Assembly: GCA_010015655.1 (NCBI GenBank)
Contig: ML976697.1
Span: 339,570 to 403,569, forward strand
DNA: 64,000 bases
Source: Bimuria novae-zelandiae CBS 107.79
Lineage: Eukaryota; Ascomycota; Dothideomycetes; Pleosporales; Didymosphaeriaceae
Direction of reading: 5' to 3'
In this document: positions 22,734 through 32,823 of the stretch, piece after piece
How the letters are laid out: every line of letters starts with the position of its first letter
Numbering within the stretch: position 1 is the first letter of the stretch
Position numbers and translations under genes: made by a program
Notes under the pieces: generated by a model
Told to the model about the DNA's origin: nothing
Database searches by the model: none
The model's input: only the letters and a program-made list of their open reading frames with translations

Positions 22734-23773
22734 ATGATGCCGAACCAAAAGTACAGACCACTTCGCAGCGAAGAAGATGGCGAAGACATTGCTTCACATA
22801 CGGATTCCAGTCCTATCGTCTGGAGCCGCGGATTTGCCGTCAGACACGTGATCATCAATCTGATCATATTCAGTGTTGGACTGGTTGCCGGTTGGCTACT
22901 GAACGATGCACGTCCACGGAGCGCCAGCGACCAACTTGCGCAGTACTCTATGGTGCCTTGTAAGTGCTCATTCCTTTCAATGTAGCAGCTCTCATCCGCT
23001 CCATGTAATTCTGACAGTGGCTTTCAAAAAGCACCAGCATTTGAAGCTATATCTTCTCAGCCATTGACTCTTACCCATCACGATGTGGAGGGCCATGGTC
23101 ACGCGAGCCCATATCAGGGATACCCGACTCCAGAAAGAACGGCTAGATGGATGGATCTCATGAACGGTAAGCGAGCACATCATCCTCGCCCGAAGCCTGA
23201 GACTGACCACAGACCGCACACAGGGTACTCAATACGCGTCCCATCAACATCCCTAGACGCCCTGAATATCGAAAGCATTCCCCTCAACGACGACTCAGGC
23301 GACGTCTGGGTCTCCATGAACGTCTACCACCACTTGCACTGCCTCGACTCCATCAGACATCAGGTCGCCGGAATCGGCTGCAAAAACCCTCATGATCCTG
23401 CAGCTAATCACACGGAACATTCCGAAATGGTCGATGAACAGTACTTTCCACCGCACATAGACCACTGCATTGAGACCCTACGTAAGAGGCTTATCTGTCA
23501 GCCGGACCTCGGTGTCAGAGGCATTGCTTGGAACCCTGATAAGCCTGGCGTGGCGTTTGCGAATAACACAGTGGACTCGGCGTGCGTGAATTGGGATGCA
23601 GTGCAGGATTGGACGAGACGGCATTCTTTTACGGAAGAGGAGAGACTCATCACTACGCCCGATGGTGAGAATGTTTTCACCGTTATCTTTGCCCTTTATC
23701 ACACTTGCTGACTTTACTCCTAGGCAAATTATATCGTGGGCCCCGAACACCACCCGCCCGGTGTGGAGAATAA
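22734..23773 (+). CDS. UstYa-family (DUF3328) protein, copy 2
   Basis: This is a membrane-anchored peptide-modifying enzyme candidate like copy 1, read divergently from the precursor. Proposed exons are 22734-22959, 23038-23166, 23224-23664 and 23724-23773 (846 bp, 281 residues). The third boundary encloses 57 bp without stops, so that intron could be retained in frame. If the last intron is not spliced, the protein ends at 23711 instead. One helix spans about residues 37-56. The family block YQGYPTPE appears near 101-108, HHLHC is at 154-158 and HIDHC at 196-200; all are intact. ATG 22734 is followed by a second ATG codon; either fits the short N-terminus of relatives. Together with copy 1 it could install two different cross-links, as paired UstYa enzymes do in known pathways. 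Confidence 0.88.
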
Positions 23774-24333
23774 AACATAGCAATGTAAACTACGTTAAAC
23801 ATCGTTAAACGACAGTGGGACACTGCTACTTGATCGACACGCTTCGGCTACAATGTAAGCTTATGCCGAAGTCAGCATGTCACAACGCGACGCTGATATG
23901 AGGCCCTAGATCTATTCCTCGTCTCCACCTTCCGCATTAGATCCAAAGTCTCTGCACATCTCGCGCGACTGCGCGCGACGTTTGTTGTTGTACCGCTAGC
24001 ACCGTTTCCAAGATCATGCCAAATGTCTTGGTATATGTCTGTAAGCTCTACCGGCGCTACTCACCTGATGCTTTGGAGGATCTTATCTCCCCGCATTTGG
24101 CCGAAGGATTTTGTTCCATGAGAGCTAATGAGCTTGGCGGAATTCGTCAGGGTCTTGGTGGGGCGGCCGCGAGCACGTGTTGCGCCGTAATCCATGGATC
24201 CATCAATGTGCCTGTCGACCATCTCTTCGATACCGGATACAGCCCTGCGCCTCTCCGGTCTGCATGCTCAACTCCCCAGGTATCAGGCTGAGTTAATGTC
24301 GTCATCTTGAGTCCACTACTTTGTTGACTTCTA
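23774..24333. other. Intergenic
   Basis: This 0.56 kb lies between two genes read in the same direction. A short frame at 24016-24291 shows no recognisable domain or signal and is not called. It presumably holds the terminator of UstYa copy 2 and the promoter of the RTA1-like gene. Confidence 0.5.
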
Positions 24334-25521
24334 ATGCCTTCTCTCGCTGCTGCGAGCAGTTCGGCCACGACTCTACTGGCTTCTGACAGCACTTCACCGT
24401 CACCAGTTTGCCTTTCCACTACCGTGCAGCCAGATGCGAATGGATGGGTACCACCGGGAACCTGCGGGTATCTATCTCGGCCTTACTACCCATCCCTCAC
24501 CACCGCGTTGGTCTTTTCTGTCGCAGCAGCCGCCGCTTTAGCAGGCTTTGCTCTCAGGATAGCACGTCGTCGTCGCGGTAGGCTGACAGAAAGGAAAACA
24601 CGGTTGTGGAGAGACATCCTTGGCGTACCTTGGCTCGGGGCTTTCATCTCAACATGCCTCTTAATAGCATATGTGTTGCGTGCATTCGGCACGAGACATC
24701 AGCAGGAGCCAGTGTTCGTCGCTTTCTCTGACACCTTGATTCTGGTGTGCCCAATTCGTCAGTCTCTCATTAGCCCCAACACGCTTATCCATTTGCCTCG
24801 CAATCCTTCGTGCCCTATCCTGAAAATATCATACTAACTCCCCTGCTCGTAAACAGTGGTATTCGCATTAAACTGCGTCATCCTCACCAAAATGATCCGC
24901 ACCTCATTCCCCCACTCACCCCTCCTCGGTCTCACACCCCAGACACTCTCACGCTTCCTCCTCACACTCACCCCACTCCTCGCGGTCTCGCACCTCATCG
25001 CCGCTGTGCTCATAGCACCGAAGCACCGCCCATCTCCCTCGCGCCCATCTTCTCCTACCGCAATGCTCGGGCTCCAGCTATACCTCGTGGGCATCGGCAT
25101 CCACGAAGTGCTCGTGGGCTACACTTTCGCCGTCTCCGTCCTTCTGTTCAGGAAATTTACTACCACCGAGGTGACCAAGACTGTGCCGTCCATGATGGGG
25201 GCGAATCGGTGCGGGGTGTTATATGTTCTGCTATTCAGCCTCGCGGGTGTCTTGGTGAGGATCGCGTACCGCCTTGTGGAGCTGTCTGCGTTCTTCACGG
25301 GGTATTTTCGAGGGTTGGCGCACCGGGAGGTTTTCTTTTACGCGCTTGAGTGTGGGCCTGTTTTGGCTGCGCTGGGGGTGTGGGTGCTTGTTGATGCGGA
25401 AAGGGTATTGGAGACGGGGTCAGCGGGGAGTATGGGCGGTGGGGGGTATGAGTATCATGAGATCGGGGAAGGGCTTGCTGGAGATGATGAGGTGGGGTTG
25501 GCTAGAGTGGGGACGGGGTAG
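24334..25521 (+). CDS. RTA1-like multi-pass membrane protein
   Basis: Two exons (24334-24757 and 24857-25521) with a 99-bp intron give 1,089 bp and 362 residues. About seven hydrophobic helices are present. The order of features fits the RTA1/RTM1 family of fungal membrane proteins, linked to lipid movement and resistance to toxic compounds: a luminal N-terminus with a Cys (TCGYLSRPYYPSL), then helices, then VLVRIAYRLVEL and HREVFFYALE near the C-terminal helices. The tail is Gly-rich and acidic. Adjacent to the peptide genes, it could give self-resistance or export, but this is inference. The family call is moderately sure, and other seven-helix fungal families are possible. Confidence 0.7.
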
Positions 25522-25710
25522 AGGGGATATGAAAGAGTTATATGGTATGGGATGTGTGTGCGTCTTGCAGGGCTTGGGAGCTCATGGGCATGGCGAGGGT
25601 ACGAGCGCAAAGACAGGCCTTACGGGCCCGTTGGAGACTCGAGAGGATTATCTGAGCCGCCCTAAGAGCAGCATACAGGGGGAACAATATCCCCACAGAA
25701 ACACGAGTCA

Positions 25711-25863
25711 ATGTTGGACCACATCATCCGTCAACAATCCTATGTCTCAACCCAAACAGGACTTTCCAAACTCGACGCTTTTCCCCGGGCCCCTCGCGCT
25801 ACGTTCACTTTGGAGCAGTACGAGCGCAAGCAAGAGGGAGACAGCATACCCCTATACGGCTGA
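25711..25863 (+). CDS. Small open frame, 50 residues, possible gene fragment
   Basis: An ATG-started frame encodes 50 residues beginning MLDHIIRQQSYVSTQTG and ending IPLYG. The same frame continues past the TGA as further protein-like sequence to a TAG at 25960, which suggests an eroded coding region. No domain, signal peptide or splice structure is recognised. Confidence 0.25.
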   Translation: MLDHIIRQQSYVSTQTGLSKLDAFPRAPRATFTLEQYERKQEGDSIPLYG

Positions 25864-26359
25864 CCGCTAGCCGCACGGCACACCCCGCGACACTGTGCCG
25901 AGTACCACATCCAGGTCCACGAAATCTACGACAATGACGAAGTAGTGGTACCAGAGTGCTAGGTACGGTTTTTGGGGCTGCCAGGTCGATGTGGCGACCA
26001 AGCCACGTTCATGAGGCACGGGGTTAAGCGCTCAGGAGAAACACGGTACCATAACGCTGTCTGGGACCGGGAAGCGTGGTGGCGGGGCGGAACTACTCGC
26101 CGCGCATCGTTTTCCACACCCACAGTTGCTTTTGCGGACTTTTTTGTGATGTCGCATGGTATTCCTGTGGATCGACCACGCCGTTGAGGACTCCCGTGAT
26201 TGAGTCTCCCCGGAAGCCACCCACGAACCCCGGGACGCGCCTTCAACAGCACACCCCCAACGTACATAACCACTTCCACTGAACCCGTCCTAGTACGCAC
26301 ACGCCTTACATCACCGGGATTCCCACCACAATCAGCGCCGCAAGGAAGATCAATACAAC

Positions 26360-26998
26360 ATGTGCGCACCTCTGCACCCACCACCCGACCCACCCATCAC
26401 CCTCTCCATAGAAGACATCCTTCGCAACGAAGCGCCCGTCCGAACCGCCGCACCCCGAGCACGGCGTCCCCCCCTCCGACGTGCCCACTCCCCCTGGAGA
26501 GTCGAACCAGCGCAAGAGGAAGCGGAGATATCGTGGTATATGTATTTTGGGCCGGAGTGGGTTGCGGTGCAGGAGATGCCCGCGATGGGCGAGTCTGACG
26601 CACGCGGAACACAGATCGACGAGGATGCTTTCGTCAAGGGTCCGCTAGGATCCTGGGCGTGGATATTGGGGCCGATTGGGGAGTGGAATCGAGTTCTTGA
26701 TGGGTGTGTGGGAGGGGGTTTGGGGGTGGTTTGGGTGGTGATGGGATTTGCGAACAATTGGGAGCGGAATGGTCTCCTGATCCACCCGGATGCTGGCGCG
26801 GACGCGAAGACGAGTTTCTCATCCCGTGGAATGCGAGCGCGAAGTCGCTCCGGTTCAGCTTCGGCCTTCCCACGCCATCTTCCACATTCGCACTACACAT
26901 CTCCTGGATCGTATACGCGACATTTTCCCAGGTTACGTTATGTTGTTTTGCGGAAGCTGATATGCCCGGTTGTCCCGGTCGGGAGGATGAATGATTGA
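26360..26998 (+). CDS. Hypothetical protein, 212 residues
   Basis: A single-exon ATG frame. The N-terminal part is Pro/Arg-rich, followed by a region with Trp and Gly (EISWYMYFGPEW, PLGSWAWILGP) and a possible membrane-type stretch near residues 115-135. The C-terminal 60 residues look like out-of-frame sequence (Ser/Arg/His-rich). No family was recognised. It may be real up to about residue 145 with a missed intron, or spurious. Confidence 0.3.
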   Translation: MCAPLHPPPDPPITLSIEDILRNEAPVRTAAPRARRPPLRRAHSPWRVEPAQEEAEISWYMYFGPEWVAVQEMPAMGESDARGTQIDEDAFVKGPLGSWAWILGPIGEWNRVLDGCVGGGLGVVWVVMGFANNWERNGLLIHPDAGADAKTSFSSRGMRARSRSGSASAFPRHLPHSHYTSPGSYTRHFPRLRYVVLRKLICPVVPVGRMND

Positions 26999-27493
26999 CA
27001 GACGTTGGTCGTCTTTAACGCTCGAAGGGACGCCAGTATAACCCAAGGGAGAAAGCACAAAGTCTCTCTGTTGAACAATTGTTCTTGTGCTGAAATCAAA
27101 TTCTCTTGGGAACTTTTAACTTTGTCTTGACTCGTGAAGCTGGTCGCTATGTCATGCTCGTGTTCACGGCGCATTTCAGGCGTTGAGATGGCCGCGCTTC
27201 GTATGGCGAGCAATCGCACCGCCCTTGAAGCTTCGTGAAGTCAGATGCCGACAAAAAAAATCTTGCGGGCTAGAAAGTAACATGGAAAACTTGCACTATA
27301 GCGAAATACATTACGAAGCTGATGGGGATCGTCGTATAGTTGTCGGTGGTGTTGCAATGCTCCTTCCAGTCGCTGTGAGTGCAAGGGCCCGGGCATGACA
27401 TCACGGCAAGCCCACATCGGAAAAGCGAAAGCTTTGGAGCCGCACCACCATCCCCCGCAATTGCACGCTCACGCTCCATCCCAGGCGCAAAAA

Positions 27494-28195
27494 ATGTCCC
27501 ACAATGATGAGTCGCGGCTTGCGATGGAGCTGGAGCTCCTCGAGGCCATGTATCCAGAGCAGATAGGCTATGACGCGAAAAGTCGCGCTCTGAAGTTCAC
27601 TGCGGAAGGCGCGATGCTGGAGCTGCGGATACCCGACTCGTACCCAGAGTCAGGATTTCCCGATGTCATTGGTGCCAGCGATGCGCAGAAGAACGACTTG
27701 CGCGAACGGATGCGCTCTGCGATCAGGGATCTGGGGCTTGCGGAAGGAGAAGAGGCACTGGACGCCATCGCCGCGTCTTTCCAGAGCCTGCTCGATGCTG
27801 ACTCTGCTTCTCAAGCAGCTGCAGATGCCGCGAACTCGTCTCCTGCCACAGACACACCCGCATCGTCAAAGACAGTCATTATCTGGGTGCACCACCTCCT
27901 CGCGCTGTCGAAACGCAAGCTCGCCCTGTCCCCTGCCTCGCTATGTGGCATGACGAAGCCCGGCTACCCAGGTGTCATGCTCTTCTCCGGCCCTGCGGCA
28001 GCCGTCACCGAGCATGTAAACACACTCAAGACGCAGAACTGGCAGGCCTTTCAGGTGCGATATGAGGAAGCGGAGCTGTGGGCGTTTGAGCACGCGAGCG
28101 GCATACGCGAAGTGGAGCCCATGGCCGAGGTTGTCAAAAGGATACAGGACGAGAAACGGCGAGAGGAGTTTCTGAAGGCAGTAGGAATAAAGTGA
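27494..28195 (+). CDS. RWD-domain / DUF1115 protein (RWDD2-like)
   Basis: A single exon encodes 233 residues from ATG 27494 (MSHNDESRLAMELELLEAMYPEQ). An earlier in-frame ATG at 27395 would add 33 His/Pro/Gln-rich residues and is less likely, because RWD proteins start close to the ELELLEAMYP helix. The RWD domain covers about residues 5-110, with the YP motif at its start and RIPDSYPESGFP. DUF1115 covers about 125-225 (IIWVHHLLALSKRK, then KPGYPGVMLFSGP). Eukaryotic RWD/DUF1115 proteins are small soluble proteins of poorly known function; the RWD fold mediates protein contacts. No lesion was seen. Confidence 0.88.
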   Translation: MSHNDESRLAMELELLEAMYPEQIGYDAKSRALKFTAEGAMLELRIPDSYPESGFPDVIGASDAQKNDLRERMRSAIRDLGLAEGEEALDAIAASFQSLLDADSASQAAADAANSSPATDTPASSKTVIIWVHHLLALSKRKLALSPASLCGMTKPGYPGVMLFSGPAAAVTEHVNTLKTQNWQAFQVRYEEAELWAFEHASGIREVEPMAEVVKRIQDEKRREEFLKAVGIK

Positions 28196-29766
28196 GCATG
28201 TGGCACGGGTTTGCTCCACTTCCGGGAAATGCTGCAAACAGAGCCGCACCAGGAAGGAGCGGTGCATCATTGTTCGGACTCGGTCGTGGCAACCCTAGAT
28301 GGTCTCGCGCCGCCACAGGGCGACGTCAAAGATGTCGGGAATAGAACGACTGCGAGGCGTTTCAAGCCGAGTTCGGATCAGCGGCAGCAGCCACGATTGG
28401 GAGGAAACCCAACATTGTATCATTCGGCGTCTGAAGCTGTCTATGTGCCTTGATGAGCGCGAGTTGGAGGAACGGGGCGTGCTGATGACACCCGGAGTGT
28501 ATTCTCACAAGATGTCGTTTACTTCAGACGTTGACTCAGACCACGGGCATGCATTGGTTGCAATATCGAACATTCCAAGCCTTGGAACGAAGCTTGAAAC
28601 ATAATGACATTCCGGCAGACGGTCGGTCAAAGCAGAAACCTGGGCCTCGATCGCTCACCGAACGGCCAAGACAAGGTGCGAGTTTCGTCGCAAACGGCAC
28701 GCCACACTGCCACAGGGATTGCCACTTTTCATTCCTTTTCGTTTCAGCTACCTTTTGGCGATGTTCTTGCTTCACGGTACTGTAGGCACCCTATCTTTTG
28801 GCGGGCAGCTAGTAGGCTAGGATGACCGCAGTTCTTGGTGCGGTGAGCACCTCGTATGGGCCACTCCCTCTCCGCACCAGCACTTGTGCTGCAGCCCGTC
28901 AGCGTTTCTTACACAATGACACGCTCGCCCACTGCAACGCAGCTCCACCCCTCAGCACAAGTGACATGCCTCTTCGAATAGGGCGCGAGCAGCCCGATGT
29001 GAGAGCGGCCTCATTCGTCAGCGGTGCCTGCATGCACTGAAGTGACTACACCTTCACCGAATGCCAGGCGGTATGATCCATGTGCGTCTGGCGGTTGTCT
29101 AGAATACTCAGTGCCGCGCCGTTGGTGGAGTGGCTGCATGCGTGCTTGTTCCTTTCAGCTGAGCTAGAGGTTTGCATTGTGATGTGCTAATGTTGAAACC
29201 CGTCGTGACAAGCAAGTGTGAGAAAATCATACGGTGAAGAGCAACACAGCTTGTCCGGCGGCACAGGCACGTATCCCCAGGCGTGCATAGCAGTTAGTGG
29301 ACGTGCCGGGTCGCGTCTTGGTGATGAAACGGTCCACTTTGGTCCCCAACAGGTTAGCACCCGTGGGAACGACTGCTGGGAGCAGACGAGGAAGCACCAG
29401 CCAACCGCCCGAAAACATCGAGCAGCAGCTTTCGCCGAGAGCAATTTCTAGCAGCACCGTCACTTACACTTGTATCCCCTCCTCGCCCTCGCCGAACTAG
29501 CCAGCACCGCCCCCCCCACCCAATGCAGAGTGTTGGTGTGCAGCTCAAACAGCCTTCCTCCCGCTCCCGTGCCTGATCGCCTACGCTTCGACCGCTCGCA
29601 GCACCTCCGCACCACCGCAGCGTCGACAGCACCTTCCCGGCACGCCCATTTGCAGCCAGGGCAGCGACTCCGACCTCGATTGCTCCTTCCCCGGCCCAGT
29701 ATCTTGCTCACACACACGCACACATTCACATCCGCACCCGGCTGGTGAGCAGCCGCAGCGTTCACA
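28196..29766. other. Intergenic region upstream of cac2
   Basis: This 1.6 kb lies between two plus-strand genes. Frames here overlap on both strands and show no domain. The last 300 bp before the cac2 start is C-rich with CA repeats (for example near 29707-29726) and likely forms the promoter and 5' leader. Confidence 0.55.
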
Positions 29767-32276
29767 ATGAAGGCCGCTCCGCTGCTTGTGTCCTGGCACG
29801 ACGACAACACGCCCATCTACTCGGCCCACTTTGAACCCCACAGCAAGGGACGCTTAGCCACGGCCGGTGGCGACAATAATGTGAGAGTAGGTTGGACGAG
29901 CTTTTTCAAGGAAGGAACGATGCTGACGGATACAGTTGTGGAAGGTGGAAGCCAACGGCGAAGAGCGGAAAGTGAGCTATCTAGCCACGCTCTCGAAGCA
30001 CTCGCAGGCCGTAAACGTTGTGCGATGGGCGCCCAAAGGTATTATTAAGCGTCTCCAAGCTGCAAACGGCGTCTAACAGCTCCTAGGCGAGGTCCTCGCC
30101 TCGGCCAGCGACGATGGTGTTGTCCTCCTCTGGGTTCCGTCCGAGAACCCGCCCATGAAGCAATTGGGCGATGACGGCCTCGAAGACAAGGAGGCATGGC
30201 GTGTCAAGCACATGTGCAGGTCCATGGGCTCTGAGATTTACGATCTCGCCTGGTCGCCTGACGGCCAATTCTTCATCACAGGTAGCATGGACAACATCGC
30301 CCGCATTTACAACGCTCAGACAGGTACGCCCCGAGCCCAACGCAACATATCACCCGTATTCTAAACATTCCCAGGCGTCATGATACGGCAAATCGCCGAA
30401 CACAGCCACTACGTCCAAGGTGTAGCCTGGGATCCGCTGAACGAGTTTGTGGCTACCCAGTCGTCGGATCGGTCGGTGCACATCTACAGCCTCAAGAACA
30501 AGAATGGGGAGTTCACCTTGGACCCGCACAACAAAGTGACCAAGATGGACCTGCCCGCACGCAGGATTTCCTCGAATAGCCCTGCGCCGCCAGACTTTGG
30601 CGGTCGGGCCTCCTTCGTCGCACACGCAACGGCTCGTGCAGCTGGTTCTCCCGCACCATCTTCACCGGGTACTCCTCAGTCACTGGCTCTCCCGATGAAT
30701 CCGCCGCCGACCTCACACAGCCGCCGATCGTCCTTCGGGTCGTCTCCATCGATGCGCCGATCGGCTTCACCAGCCCCGTCGATGCCTCTGCCCGCCGTCA
30801 TGCCAAATTCGCCCAGTATCGGCAGTATCGCAACCGGCACCCATCCCAGTCTCTCCGGAGTCAGGAACGCACCGATATACGCCAACGAGACCCTGACATC
30901 ATTCTTCCGACGTTTGACTTTTGCACCGGACGGCAGCTTGTTGTTCACCCCCGCGGGACAATACAAGACTGTGCTACCATCGCTTATCAATGCGTCCAAG
31001 ACGACCGAGGACATCACCAACACCGTGTACATCTACACCCGAAGTGGCCTGAACAAGCCGCCTGTTGCATACCTACCAGGGCACAAGAAGCCGTCCGTGG
31101 CAGTGCGGTGTTCACCCATCTACTACACGCTTCGCCAAACCCAAGTTCCCACCAAACAAATCACAATCGACACCTCGTCCGCCGACGATGAAATCCCTGC
31201 CTTACCCGAGCCCGCCCTGCCATCTAAAGCGCCCACCTCAAATGCGTCGATGGATCCGCCACCGCTGACCAGTGCGCCATCGCCTTCGCCAAGTATGGCC
31301 GCTGCATCCCCGAGGCCGGTAGAAAGCGATGCTGAGGCGTCAGGCAACCCACCTCCTGGACCAGTCCCGGCCTTCAGCTTACCGTACCGCATGGTCTATG
31401 CAGTTGCGACGCAGGATGCAGTACACGTTTATGACACACAGCAGCAGAAGCCTTTGTGTATTGTTAGTAACTTGCACTTTGCTACCTTTACCGACCTCAC
31501 GTGGTACGTATGTTCAAGTATTATTTGCAAAAAAAAAAAGTACTAACGATCTCAGGTCAAATGATGGGTCGACCCTGTTGATGAGCTCTTCCGATGGATT
31601 CTGCTCGTCTTTGACATTCGCACCAGGAGAGCTGGGTGAAAAATATACCGGTCCACTAGCGCGAGAATCGCGACATCAACACATTCCATCCATTGATACC
31701 GTTGCTTCGCGAACCTCGAATCATTCCACGCCTACCCCGACACCGACCACTTCGAACATGCCAACCGCAGTCACTGCGACAGCACCTGCCATGACTCGAC
31801 AACTCTCAGCGGGCTTTCCAGCTTCTCCGAGCTCCTTCATTCCTGCCAGGCCCGGCAGCCCCACACGAAGCAACTCTGTATCAAGCATCGCGACCGCTTC
31901 CTCTTTTGCACCCAGCGCCGGCGATATGGGCGTGATGAATGCCCCTACTCCGTCTATGTCTGCAGTTCCTGGCTTGGCGGCAGCAAACTCCGGTCCTGTA
32001 GGAGGTGTGCCCATGTTCACACCTCCTATGACCCCTGCGCATGGCCACGGAACACACAGTGCTAGCAGCTCTGTGAGTGGCGTTCCTGGAGAGATTGTTT
32101 CGCCGCGCAAAAAACGCGATCTACAGGCTGTACCTGAAATTGAAGAGGGAAGGGAGATAAAGAAGAGAAGGATTGCTCCGACGCGGGTCACACTCCCTTC
32201 TGTCGAAACGAACGACGGCGCGATTGCGAGCACGGCAGAAAATACGCCGACGACGCAGACATCCACTCAGCAATGA
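29767..32276 (+). CDS. cac2: Chromatin assembly factor 1 subunit B (Cac2/p60)
   Basis: This is a WD40-repeat subunit of CAF-1, the nuclear histone chaperone that deposits H3-H4 behind the replication fork. Exons 29767-29886, 29936-30038, 30087-30323, 30375-31503 and 31556-32276 (introns 48-52 bp) give 2,310 bp, or 769 residues. The start is typical: MKAAPLLVSWHDDNTPIYSA, then GRLATAGGDNNVR. WD-repeat blocks follow in order: AVNVVRWAPKG, EVLASASDDGVVLLWVP, EIYDLAWSPDGQFFITGSMDN, GVAWDPLNEFVATQSSDRSVHIY and LTWSNDGSTLLMSSSDGFC. A Pro/Ser-rich insertion interrupts the propeller around residues 220-290, as in other fungal homologues. The C-terminal 200 residues are low-complexity with a basic patch (SPRKKRDLQ, IKKRRIAP). 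No lesions. Single-copy housekeeping gene. Confidence 0.93.
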
Positions 32277-32821
32277 GGACACACGTTGAGTAGTTGTATT
32301 ACGATAATGGTGGCTAACTTTCATTCGTGATTCCGTCTTCTTTTTATATAACGGCGTCACTTGGGGCTTGTGGGCAATACCCAATACTCCCCCGGCAAGG
32401 CGTTCAGGATATTTGCTAGATTGGGCAGCGCGGGTCGTTTCATTTCCTTTAGCAGCATGTTATGTGTATGTGTATATTTATCTTCCACTGGCGCATGCGC
32501 CTGGACGTATTACAGAAACGGCGTTTATGTGGCCACGACGGTACGGACTTGTGTTGCGCAGGATATTGTGTGTTCTATAGTTTTGAATATATGGTAGCTA
32601 GCAACGAGAATAGACACGTGCAGACCATTCCGGGCGGCGGTTCCTACAGGGTAAAATGTTTTGACCGAACGACCTCAGATCTCGCCAAGCGCCGCGTTTT
32701 CCGTTCCAAGGAAGACTGGCTCCACTACTCGATCTGCATGTGGCAAATCTCACGCATCGATCCAATCGCGCGCAATCTATCTCTCGACAGGCGCGCAACC
32801 TTCCAAGATTGAGCAGATGGT
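32277..32821. other. Intergenic between cac2 and the DNA transposon
   Basis: This 0.5 kb after cac2 contains no recognisable gene. It presumably holds the cac2 transcript end. Confidence 0.55.
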
Positions 32822-32823
32822 TA

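Larger units (their letters stand above)
25522..27493. other. Gene-poor GC-normal stretch with fragments
   Basis: Apart from the two weak frames listed separately, I see no gene with convincing structure. Overlapping frames on both strands in a GC-rich stretch (25.9-27.0 kb) look accidental. The section may contain remnants of an eroded gene. Confidence 0.45.

Noticed and set aside
24016..24291. A 91-codon frame upstream of the RTA1-like gene
   Set aside because: No domain or signal, and it overlaps an equally long frame on the other strand; it is probably promoter DNA.
31721..32266. A 181-codon minus-strand frame
   Set aside because: It is antisense to the low-complexity C-terminal exon of cac2, where codon bias opens the opposite strand.
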